DNA of 64,000 bases from positions 69,246,674 through 69,310,673 of the forward strand of contig CM026426.1 in the NCBI GenBank assembly GCA_014871385.1, written 5' to 3'. Made by a program: the position numbers and the translations under genes. A model generated the notes under the pieces. That model did not search any database. It had not been told where the DNA came from and saw nothing but the letters and a program-made list of their open reading frames with translations. This document shows positions 11,601 to 21,592 of this stretch, piece by piece. The DNA is from Ceratodon purpureus. Taxonomy: Eukaryota > Streptophyta > Bryopsida > Pseudoditrichales > Ditrichaceae. Each line of letters begins with the position of its first letter. Positions within the stretch are counted from its first letter, which is position 1.

Positions 11601-14282
11601 CAGTTTTGGTCACGGTTTTCAATTTCCCTTTCTTAGGAACCTCACGCTGTCTTCGTCATCTCTCTGTCCCCCGTAATGTGTTGCTAGCTTTCTCTGTGAC
11701 AGCACCGTGCTCTATTCTTTTATTGTCTCGAAATTATTCTGATTAGAAGTATGTATTTTCCCTTACTACGGAGTGATTTTCTCTGTCCCATTCAAGCGTC
11801 TTCCTGCTGAAGAGTTCTTTTCCGTTTTTCTTCCTTACTCCGGTAAATTAAGATCATTTTATTTTTTTATGGAGTTCAAGCTCTTAGTGGGTATGTTTAT
11901 ACACCCCCCCCCCCCCCGTTATCTCTATTTGTATTCGTGCGGTATCCCTCACATTCCCCCACTCTCAGCGCACTAATTCTCTCTCTGTCGCATTGGTTTC
12001 CTTCGTCTTTCTCTTATTTTAAATGACCCTCTTCTGTATTCGATCGCTCTACTTTCGTCGTTCACTTCTGGTGTCAATTGCCGTTACAGTTGAATACTTC
12101 TTTTTTAGATCTTCTATAATTTATTACTCTGATAAGTATCTGTCATGGGCTCTGTCGATCCTGAGTTCTTCTCCTTCATGTACCGTGACCTTTCTTCTAG
12201 TGGTTCTGTTTTTTCCAAATACTGGTTAAACTTCTGCTCACATGTAATGGACTGCCCTCTCGGTTGAACTTATCTGTGGTTCCCCGGAATATATATGCCA
12301 CCGTACTAACTATGTCGAGGACAGCATGTGACGAATTCTAATACGTGTTCATCGTCCTCTCAGGATCTTCCCGTTCGGAATCTCGTAGACGTCATGCACG
12401 TGGAGAAGAACGTGGCCGAGAATCTCATCCGCACTTTATTCGGGGAGAAGGAAGGACCACAAGTCAGATTGGATCTCCAGCGACGTGGAATCCGCCCTCA
12501 TCTATGGCTCCGCAGTTTACGAGAGCAGGGTCATCGGTACTTCATGCCAGAAGCTCCCTATGTCCTCAGCAAAGAGCAGCGTACGATTTTCCTAGAAACT
12601 CTGAAGAAGTTGAAGCTGCCATCTCATTATTCTGCCTCGTTACACGCAAAAATCAGTAAGGGCAAGCTGAGCGGCCTGAAATCCCATGACTTCCACGTTA
12701 TCCTCTAGGACTTGATGCCTCTATGCATGCGCAATGCTGGCTGCGAGCACATGACGCCAGTGGTTATACGTGTTGGTAGACTGTTCAAGAAAATCTGTAG
12801 CAAGAAGATTCACATGGCTGAACGAGATGCTCTGTTCGAGGAGTGTGCGGAGACTTTATGTGTCCTTGAGAAACAGATGCCACCATCATTCTTTGATATT
12901 ATGGTTCATCTATGTATACACTTGGTGGAGGAGCTCTTCGTTTGCGGTCCCATACATACCCGTTGGATGTATCCTTTTGAACGTTACTACAAGACGTTGA
13001 AAGGATACGTGAGAAATCATGGAAAACCTGAAGGTTGCATGGCAAAACGGTATGAGGTGGAAGAGGCTTGCGGTTTTGCCTCTGAGTACTTAGGGGCTGG
13101 ACAGTCCACTGTAAAACGTGTTTGGGATTCCGAGGAAGATCCCGTCATGAACGACGTGGTCCTCAAAGGTTGAGGGAAGGAGAGAATTTTAGAGCATACT
13201 CTCCTTAAAGAAATCCACGACTTTGTGATTGACAATGCCGACATTGTCTAGCCTTATCGAGAGTACGTTTCTATGTGTCCCATCTGGTAATCAAAATGTT
13301 CATGTACTGCCTTCCTTATTGTAATCTCTATCACCATGCATCCTGTGGGCGGTGAGGATCACAGGACTGTCGTAATCTCGTGCTTCCCTGTGTTCAATCT
13401 TGCAGCACTTACCAGCAGCTGGTGGAGGAGAGGACGCTGCATCGGCAGAGGTGGCGATCCAGGCATCCTGGAAGGGCTGGTCACCGTGGTGCGAATTACC
13501 CCCCTGATCTGGCTGAAATGCCGCCCTTCAGGGACTGGCTGAGGCAGAAAATCCTTGCCGAGAAATCTGCTGGTATAGCCGTCGACCCTGATGTAGATGC
13601 CTTGTCTTGTTTCCCTTCCCCGATAGCCCAGCAATTCCGGAGTATGAGTGGTCATGGATACCATTACAGAGTCAAATCAAGTGAGGCACACATGAAGACA
13701 TGCGACTCCGGAATTGCAGCCACCTTCATCCGGAAGTGCAGGTTTGGAATATGAGACAGAAACCCCGTGGTAGCCCCTATAGAATATGTCGGTTATCTGG
13801 AAGAAATTATCGAGCTGGATTACAATCAGTTCCGGCAAGTGATTCTCATTGGCACCTTGGTAAAGGCGAACTATCGAGGTGCGAGTGCGACTGTGAAAAA
13901 AGACCACTGGGGCTTCACAATAGCTAACTTTAATCAGATGATTCCTTTCGGCAGAGAATCCTTCGCATTCCCGACGCAAGTGGAACAGGTTCTCTATTCA
14001 GACTGCCCGGAGTTGCCGGGGTGGAAAGTCATAGTCCAAACGGAGCCTCGTGGGAGGAGGGTTGTAGCATGCGCAGCAGACGAAGATAGCGGATTGCTGT
14101 TCCGGCACGGTAGAGATAACAAATTTCCAGGTTTATGCGCACCTGAAACAATCTCCGAAGATCCTCTTCCTAGATCAGAAGCCGGGAGAACGATCAGACT
14201 CACTGATTTGGCGGATACGGAGATCCTAGAAGAGAATATGACCTTTGACGCAGACCTTGGGGAATCTTCGGAAGATGAATAG
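8637..14282 (+). pseudogene. CACTA TNP2 transposase (Transposase_21 + DUF4218 + DUF4216), four exons, four in-frame stops
   Basis: The exons are 8637-8819, 9639-11087, 12364-13286 and 13406-14282. The phases close exactly (0, 0, 2), giving 1,144 codons. Exon 1 ends with a Cys-rich transposase-associated segment (CACTRCRGARARG..T..HHRRYG). Exon 2 holds the transposase core (LGLVADGVCPHGNQSSKHSTW, SILIPGPKAP, YLGHRRFL). Exon 3 holds LVDVMHVEKNVAENL and the DUF4218 block (PPSFFDIMVHLCIHLVEE, GPIHTRWMYPFERYYKTLK). Exon 4 holds PPFRDWLRQKI and DUF4216 (YVGYLEEIIELDY). The nonsense codons are TAG 12706, TGA 13171, TAG 13249 and TGA 13752. Each lies inside well-conserved protein context and is explicable by C-to-T change. 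The 1.28-kb intron 2 (11088-12363) is strongly T/C-rich. This would have been the catalytic cut-and-paste transposase; as read it cannot make full-length protein. Confidence 0.88.
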
Positions 14283-16217
14283 GAGCAGGTGAGCATCTCC
14301 TTCCTCCCGCGGGAGTTCTTGTCCTCAATGTACCCTTCTGCGTAACAGTCATTCCCTTTTTTTTTTTAACTCGATTTTTTTTTATCAACCGTCGGAGGAC
14401 CTTCTCTGCCTTAATCCTTCCGTGCTAATTCTCATGGTGCTCGGTCGTGTATTCCCAGTGTTAGATCAGTCCATTCTCTGCTTGGTTCGTTATCAGGAGT
14501 TCTGACTCTGTTTCCGGATGACAGTGACTGTTATGCGCAGGAGTTTTCCTTGGACGCGTTCCATGGGGTATCTTTTGTGCTTAGCTTTTGAGTTAGTGTG
14601 TTTTAGTCCGTCACGTTAGACAATCCGTGCTCTGGTAGTTTTTGAAAGAGAACATTACTGCGCGGGGACATTAGTTCTCCAGCCTCGTACTTTCACATTG
14701 TATGCAGAACATGGTTTTCCTCCTTCATGTGATTTATCGTTCCTTGGATTATACCTCAGCAGATAGCGTTTCAAATTTTTAGTCTGACATTTTCTAGGAG
14801 TTGGAGTTTTCCCCCAATGCCTCTCTTAGGCGCACAAGTAATTCTCAAAAACAATCTGAGTTTTCTTTGGAAGAAAAATTTCCTCTGACATTCATATAAG
14901 ATATGAACTGCCAAATGTTGTCACCTTACGTACTTTCGCTTCCGGATACATATCACGAACTACGTACGTACGGGCTCCTTGTTTGTTTTCCGTACATTTT
15001 TTTTTCGTCCCCTTGCTTAGCACAGTTGGTCTGTGTCCTTGCACTACTCAATTGATGGAGTCCGTACTAAAATTCGACCTCAAATTGAGTATCCGAGATC
15101 TGTTTAATTAGTTTCGTGTGCAGATGTACTGAATCCAATGTCATATTATGGTGGATCTCATATGCTGAGTTATGCAGTTGGGAGAGACATGAGGCAGTGC
15201 TCTTTACTTCCGGAGTCCTGTATTTAATTTTCCAATCACCCGACGTCGATTATAGAAGTAATCCTTGTAATCCTTCTACTTTTTGTGATCCTTGTAGATT
15301 ACCGGTTCTGTCAATTTCTGTAAATGTATATGCTTTGTAGAAGTGGCATGAGTAAGACACGTATGAAGGCCTCGGAGCGTAAGAGTAGTTTCAGATCGAC
15401 CTGTTTCTCCTGAATAGATAGATGGAGGAGAATCCAGGCAGTTTACGCTATACGTGACATGTGCGGGACTCTCTCACGTCAGGTGTGATGACGGGTACGA
15501 TCCTTAACCTACATTATTGATTTCAACTTGATCTCATTCACATTATTGCTAATCTCTCTCATCAGTGTCAATCATAATGTCGTCTGTGCCATGTGTTGAT
15601 GTATGCCTATGAAGCTACCCCTCACGTTACCTGCCTTCCCCAGAACCTACTCGCGGAGGGGACGTCACAGGCTCCTATGCTGCTGGAATCATGATTCAGA
15701 AAAGAGAGCACCTCCTTTTGTGGGCGCTGTTATCATTTCAACATTGAACACTCAATGCATGATTGGAGAGATGGCTTCATGGGGAATCCAGATGGCGCAA
15801 GTGAATCCAACTTCAGTCAGTTTTCGTGCTCAAGTATCAGATTTCGTCACACAAATCGATCTACGCAGAAGTACAGTGTCCTCAATGCAAGGCGGACTCT
15901 CATCGACTTTGCTCATGTCGTGCTACATGGGATGCTCTCCCCTCGACACTGCCCTAGAAGTCCAGAGGTATATATATCACGTTCGGTTTTCCTATCTTCT
16001 ACACTAGCATCGCATTCACCTTTGGAGGCTTCCCATCACATTTTCTGTAAGAGTGTTGAACTGTTCTCCTTGTCTTCCGAACTGTCTCGTGCTTATCCTT
16101 TACATGCGCTTTTCTCGGGGCATCTGCTGTTGGTAGTTCCACACATTCGCTTTAACTTATTTCCTGGTGTTTCACCTTCCTCTTTGCAGGTTTCCCCTGT
16201 CATAATCGGAACGTGGC
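14283..16217. other. Flank of TNP2 gene, no recognisable gene
   Basis: A/T-rich stretch with short plus-strand open frames (15603-16007 and 15755-16453). These may include 5' exons of the F-box-like ORF that starts at 16218, since a TTTGCAG acceptor-like site lies near 16190. I see no TIR ending in TAGTG that would close the CACTA element. Confidence 0.35.
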
Positions 16218-16727
16218 ATGGCGTCGTGGGAAATGGCTGTTTGCGATGGCCCTCTCTCGAAGTTGCTGAGGCAGCTGACGGTGAGACCCGAACCGGCGGC
16301 GGAGTTTTGGCTGGGGCCAGGTGGTCAGCAACGTCGCACCCCCTGTGTGATACAGGATTTGGAGAACGCGAGACTAGCGAGTCCCCTCTGGCGAGACATC
16401 ATCGACAACAGCCCCGAGTGGGCGATGATACGTCTGGCTCGTTGGGACTATAGCAATGAAGTCGGACATGTGTGGCTCCCCTACGAAGACTACGTCATGA
16501 ACCAGTTCTACCTGTCGTGGAATGTATTTTCGACCTCTTGGACAATGCGGACCCCTGTTGCGTGCCCCCGCCTCCGGAAGGACCCCATCGGCTGGTTGAC
16601 AGAGTACGAGCTGGACGCCCTTAGGACGCTTCTGTGGGACCCATTGAACATCCGAATTGAGGTGGAGGACGATGAGGTACTCCGACACGCACCTGGCATT
16701 TGGGTTTCCCATCTCCACCGCACCTGA
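16218..16727 (+). CDS. Small F-box-like protein with RLARWDY motif
   Basis: An ATG-initiated frame of 169 aa. The segment SPLWRDIIDNSPEWAMIRLARWDY resembles the end of an F-box (the ..W..ii..S.ew core) followed by a conserved block with GHVWLPYEDYVMNQFY and SWNVFSTSW. A second protein with the same blocks lies at 20763 inside the large Mutator-like element (ARAVSKRWKCVIESS, LRLARWDY, SWSVFRSSW-like). Two independent copies preserving the same motif order indicate a real coding family. The F-box assignment is an inference from the W/I/S pattern and is weak; a family with no known domain is the alternative. The copy here is uninterrupted. Confidence 0.5.
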   Translation: MASWEMAVCDGPLSKLLRQLTVRPEPAAEFWLGPGGQQRRTPCVIQDLENARLASPLWRDIIDNSPEWAMIRLARWDYSNEVGHVWLPYEDYVMNQFYLSWNVFSTSWTMRTPVACPRLRKDPIGWLTEYELDALRTLLWDPLNIRIEVEDDEVLRHAPGIWVSHLHRT

Positions 16728-17963
16728 ATGTCCTGGTATGAATACGGAACACTTGACCTCTGCATACCTCAATCTCACATCCGTGTTTACTGCTTCGCAT
16801 TACACCGCATTCAGAGCATGCTTCTGGATTTTGCTTTTGAAGGTTTGTAACAGGCGCATCATTTTCTGAACCGGGATAATTGAGTCGTTGCTGGAACACT
16901 TGTCATGTGTAGGGAATGGCCCAAAGAGATCATTCAATTTCTGGTTTGGACGCGGCCCTGTACTCTTCACTAGGTGTACTGTTTACTGTGAAGATGTCGC
17001 AGTAGTTTACAACCTCATATGCAAATGGAGATTTCAGTCTTACATGACTGTCACATGTACAGTTTTCTTTGGTTGTTGTTCTCCAGGGATATGGTATGCG
17101 TAGGAGGAGGTGGGGGATGTCGAGGACGTCAGTTTGTACCTAGGTTGGACTCGAATTTTTGGAGTCATTCCATACTCACGGTGATGACAGCAATTACGTT
17201 TTTGGTTCTTCATATATAGACAGTTGCACTGGCAGTCTGCATGCCCAGGCGTAGGTGTCTCAATTTTTTGTACACCTTTGTAGGTTTTATAATGCTTTTA
17301 CGGTGTTCAACCCTGTTCACTGAACTCTGTACCGAGTATCCGGAGAGTCGGAATATATGTAATGAAGCGAAATTAAATTTGTTAACTGTTGTTGTAATTC
17401 GTCATTCAAATCTTTTCTTCGGTTCTGGATGTCGGTAGATTACTTGACGTAGACAGTCTATGAGGTAGGGAACGTGTTCGACTGCCACCGTGCCCATGAT
17501 ACCGCCATGTCACCGTTTTCTTCCCGTGGCTCCTGGATGAAATCAATCCAGAGTCTTTCGACACAGAGTTCGTAATCCCTAAACCCTAAGTATCTAGTCA
17601 GCGCGGCTACCGCTAGCAAAGACATCCGTTTACAACATCTCCCGGACATGTATCAACAGATTTCACTTGATCACAAACGCAATGCACAACCGTCTTAATC
17701 CCTTCCCCGGGATCAACTGCGCAGACGTCCGAATGTTAGAGTCAATAGTTTTCACTTGCCTATTTGTTGGTTTTTAGACCATTTTCCAGTAGTGCATACA
17801 ACAACTGAACCTCGTCCTCATCTTGCGTGTCATTCAGATGCCTGTCGTCGTCGAGAAGTTCCTCTCCTAGAACGCACGCATTAAATTGCTCCACTGCTAC
17901 CTCTTCAAAGACATCTGCTGAATGTGCAACAGGTGAATTCTGTGGATTCTATGTTGCTGTGGA
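16728..17963. other. Stretch without recognisable gene
   Basis: A/T-rich sequence downstream of the F-box-like ORF. There are several short open frames on both strands and no recognisable protein motif or repeat. Confidence 0.4.
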
Positions 17964-18270
17964 ATGGGAGCTCGGTGTGGGACGGGAGCTCCCAGTTGCT
18001 CCAAATATCCGAACATCCCGATCACTCTCGATGCGCTTGCTGCCAGGATCATGATGCAAAACTACCCTCCAATTGGGATTAATAGAGTCTTCAATGAAAA
18101 ATACCTGCAATACACTAGCGAGGAAAACATACGGGTTATCCTTCACTCGGATTTCCCTACAAGAGTACTAAACCATCTAGAATCCAAAAGGATCTCTCTT
18201 GATTACGCGCCTTCCCGGATCCCTGGATTTAATCCAGCTCCCTTCCATTACAACACAATTCAAGCCCAGG
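17964..18270 (+). CDS. Exon-like open frame, unrecognised
   Basis: An open frame of about 100 codons ends at a strong donor (CCCAG|GTAAGT at 18270/18271). The peptide (for example ITLDALAARIMMQNYPPIG, LHSDFPTRVLNHLESKRISL) has balanced, non-repetitive composition, as a real exon would. I do not recognise it and found no second copy in the window. It could belong to either flanking CACTA element or be a chance frame. Confidence 0.25.
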
Positions 18271-18324
18271 TAAGTAACTAGTATAATATTTTTAAGAATT
18301 CCTACGTCGATTTTTGTACATGTC

Positions 18325-19681
18325 TCTGAAGGGGGAATTGCGGCTATTCCACAATTGAATGCAACTGCCGATAGACCTCACTCCATGCTGCAAGCAAAGT
18401 GGCAGCCGTAGGCCCACGTTGCGTGGAATGACCACTCATAATGAGAGGGAGGATAGTGAAGAGAAAGTGGCTCTTTCGAAATGGAGAATCCTTCATCTCG
18501 AAGGTGTCAAACGTGTGCATTGAGCCATGTCTGGAACTTGAGAAACGGTTCAACAAGCTCTAGGGGTATTCAATGGGAGCCCCACTCCATTGTGGGTAAT
18601 GCCTTGCATAAGCAGCCCCTGAGTCTTTGAACAAACGCCGCTATTCACTCCATTCTCTAACATGCAAACAGCAAATGGACCCACTGGTTAGAAATTTGAT
18701 TCTAAGATTCATCTCGAGGGGAATTTAAAAACAATGAGCGCAGTGATCTAGGTGTTGCAAACAAAAAAAAAAAGGGGAAATTATTGTCTTACCCCAATAG
18801 CCCTCAGTGTGCACAGAGTGCTTCAGAATATAGTCGTGTATCTGGTCCACTACCTTATCTGTCAGTTGCTTGGGTTGAAGTTTACCAAGCAAACATTCAC
18901 CAAAGTCCTTTAATTCCTCTTCGGTGTCCCATACTGTACTTTTACTATATTCATACAGCTCAAAATATTCTGTACAGAATCCTAAACTTTCGTCGATCAT
19001 GTAACCTGTTGCCATACTTGCTTCGGGTTTAGATTTGTCTCGTACATATTTTGTAAGTACTCCAAGATAGCGCTCCAGTGAGTAACACCAACGTGCATGC
19101 ACTGGGCCGCATATTTACACCTCATCTACTAGATGGACAATTAAATGAGGCATAATATCAAAGAATCCTGGAGGTAAATTAATTTCCATAAGGCAAAGTA
19201 CCTCTACAGTTGAGGTCTTTAGGTGCTCAATATCTGGAATGCGAATCACCTTGGAGCAGAATCTGTGGAAAAAGTTCCTAAGCTGGATAATTGTCTCCTT
19301 TACCCCACGGAATAGCCTGTGACGAATTGAAGCCGGTAAGATCTGCTGTAGCAAGACATGGTGATTGTGTGACTAGCCTTGCAGACGCTTTTCACCGATG
19401 TGCTTTGTAAGAGTACTGGAGTATCCGGTGGGAACCTTGGTAGATGATACAAGAGAAAGAAATGTGGATTTCTCGATTTCATTGAAAACGTATGGAGCCG
19501 TGGACTTTCTATAATTCCCATTTCTACTTCGGATCATGTGAAGATTAGGCATCACACCAGCTTGTTCCATGTCGCGTCGGGTGGCAAAGGTATCCTTGTC
19601 TTCAAATATGTGTTTCATCATGTTGTCGCTTACATTTCTTTCAATGTGCATGACGTCCAATGTGTTGCAAATTGGGAGTTC
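18325..19681 (-). pseudogene. Second CACTA TNP2 transposase, partial (DUF4218 region), decayed
   Basis: The main exon runs from 19681 (acceptor TGAATGCAG) to 18793 (donor GTAAGA). It contains ICNTLDVMHIERNVSDNMM, LPPGFFDIMPHLIVHLVDEV, a CGPVHARWCYSLERYLG block and KSKPEASMATGY, all TNP2/DUF4218 hallmarks and clearly homologous to exon 3 of the gene at 8.6-14.3 kb. A downstream exon around 18640-18340 carries FLKFQTWLNAHV and a WAYGCHF..NCGIAA block equivalent to the start of exon 4. In-frame stops include TAA 19117-19115 and TGA 18509-18507, and a frameshift lies near 18560. The transposase core (exon 2) is absent, and the sequence stops shortly before the end of the large element at 20192. 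Confidence 0.8.
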
Positions 19682-20191
19682 CTGCATTCAAAACAGTTCA
19701 CGGTCTTGTCAGTATGTTGAAATGATTTTGGTGAATAGCCACATACTGAAATGACTAACTATGACATTGGATTACCGAGCGCTGCACAGAATCTAAAATA
19801 CAAGACCAACATCATCTGTGAGGCTCGCCCCCATCTCAACTACCTACGCCAACACTGATCATTACTTATCCAAATTCTCTCTTGAGCATATGGCGATTAA
19901 CAATATGGAGGAACGAGGTTTCTTGGCCTCTAACTATACAAACCAGCACATGGTTAACTTAGTATTTTAAAAATTTAACAAGATAAGGACAGGTTTGCAG
20001 AATACAGAGGAGGTTAAACTTGGGTCAAATCTAAATTTTAAAGATTTAATGATCTATCGAGGCCTCAAAGGTGGAAAAGCATCTCAAGAGTAAATCACAG
20101 AACCTTTCCTAAAAATTTATCTAATTGATGGACACATGGAACATACAATCCAACATGATTGTACACTCTTGACACCACCGTGACTGCAGGC
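19682..20191. other. Flank between TNP2 fragment and large element
   Basis: A/T-rich sequence with no gene seen. The last bases before 20192 (GTGACTGCAGGC) would be the left half of the outer element's target duplication. The right half is lost, so this cannot be confirmed. Confidence 0.4.
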
Positions 20192-20330
20192 GGGGAAGTT
20201 AGCATGTGAGCGGAGAGCGGAGAGCGAAGAGCGGAGAGCAGAGAGCAGAGAATGGAGAGCAGAGATTTGACATTTAGCCAAATTTTTAAAAGCAAAGTGA
20301 ACCCTATAACCGTGGAAAAAAACTAAAAAA
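20192..20330 (+). repeat. Left terminal repeat of outer element with GAGCGGA heptamers
   Basis: It begins GGGGAAGTTAGCATGTGAG, then about ten imperfect 7-bp units of the GAGCGGA / GAGCAGA type, then a shared block containing CCCTATAACCGTGGA. It aligns with both ends of the inner element. Short-period subterminal arrays of this kind are typical transposase-binding regions, though that role is an inference. Confidence 0.8.
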
Positions 20331-20418
20331 AGGCATGATTTTGTTACCTTTTTTAGTAAAGGAGTTATGTCTGATAAAAAAATCTTTACGTTTTATTTTT
20401 GAGGTACAAATTAGGGCT

Positions 20419-20440
20419 GATGTCATGATGACGTCATGCA
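20419..20440. promoter_or_regulatory. Conserved TGATGACGTCA box near element end
   Basis: The block GATGTCATGATGACGTCATG is the same in both element copies (also 34321-34342). It lies between the terminal repeat and the first ORF and includes the palindrome TGACGTCA, a bZIP-type binding core. Promoter function is inferred from position and conservation only. Confidence 0.35.
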
Positions 20441-20762
20441 TACAATCCTTTAGATTTGGTCCCTTATTGGATCTAGATACGAGTATTCCAGCATGATATT
20501 TTTAGATCACAGCAATAAATTTTGAACTAGAAAAGTAAAGGAAAAAAATCACAAAAGCTAAAGTTAATGGTCTGAAACCTTCGTGGAATATATCAAAGTT
20601 CGTGTACAACAATCGAGCTGCGAAAACCAAGATGTATACCATGTCAGAGTGCTTGTTTTGGTTGAAGAATTCTCGGTCTTTAGATAAGACCATTCCGAGC
20701 TTAAGTGTCAAGCAACGATCTATATAAACCTTAGCAGAAGTCCTTGACGTTGTATTAGCTCA

Positions 20763-21326
20763 ATGATTTCTGTAGAACTTAAGCGTGTACTTGCTAGAGA
20801 GTTGTTTGAAGTTATGGGCGATTCATTTGAGGTCGTTGCTTGTGACACGATTTTACAGGATTTGCTTAAGCAGATGGCAGATGGGCCTAACCCCTGGTAT
20901 CATATAGGTAGTAGTGCAACGCAGAGTTGGACTCCTCCGACGGTAATCACGTTTGAAGACGTCGAGAGCGCTCGAGCTGTGTCAAAGAGGTGGAAGTGTG
21001 TGATTGAGAGCAGTCTTGAATACGCATGCCTTCGGCTAGCGAGGTGGGATTACTTTTTGTACGAGGGTCGCCATTGGAGTCCGAAGGACGAATACGAAGT
21101 TAATCGGTTCAACATCAACTGGAGTGTTTTTAGGAGTTCTTGGGAACTTGCAAATCCATTTTACAACGAGAGGTTAGAGACAGCGTGCCTTGGAGAACTT
21201 AGTTGCGTTGAGTTAGATTAGTTGAGGTCATTGCTATTGGCCAATGGGAATCAGGTCTTAGATGTGCCGGAAGGAGAGAAAATTTCTTCGAGAGATGGTA
21301 TCTGGATCTCTCCCAAGAATAGGTAA
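20763..21326 (+). pseudogene. F-box-like RLARWDY protein in outer element, one in-frame stop
   Basis: An ATG frame is open to TAG at 21219-21221 and then continues in the same frame to TAA at 21324. It carries ARAVSKRWKCVIESS, LRLARWDY, HWSPKDEYEVNRF and NWSVFRSSW, matching the 16218 protein block by block. Downstream of the TAG the frame still matches that protein's end (LRSLL..., then GIWIS against GIWVS), so the TAG is an internal nonsense codon. It is the first gene inside the left terminal repeat. Confidence 0.55.
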
Positions 21327-21592
21327 CATGGCTATGAAAATGTGAGATTTTGAATGATTTAGAAAGTAATTACAGCATTATATATATTTTGAGCATTTCA
21401 TTGTTCATGTTACATTTTGAGCATTACAGTTGTGACATTCCATCCTTTACAATCACGGATACGAACTGGAAATAAGAATCATAACTACTTCAGTGTCTTT
21501 GCAATAGAGTAGACGAAGGATTATGCAATCAACTCCAATTAAATCAAGTCAAATCAGATGAAAAGAATGATAGACCGAAGCCTCCTTCAAAC

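Noticed and set aside
3362..14282. Stop-codon reassignment (TAG/TGA read as sense) to explain open frames across stops
   Set aside because: Other genes in the window use TAG and TGA as ordinary terminators, and only decayed transposon genes contain internal ones. C-to-T decay is simpler.
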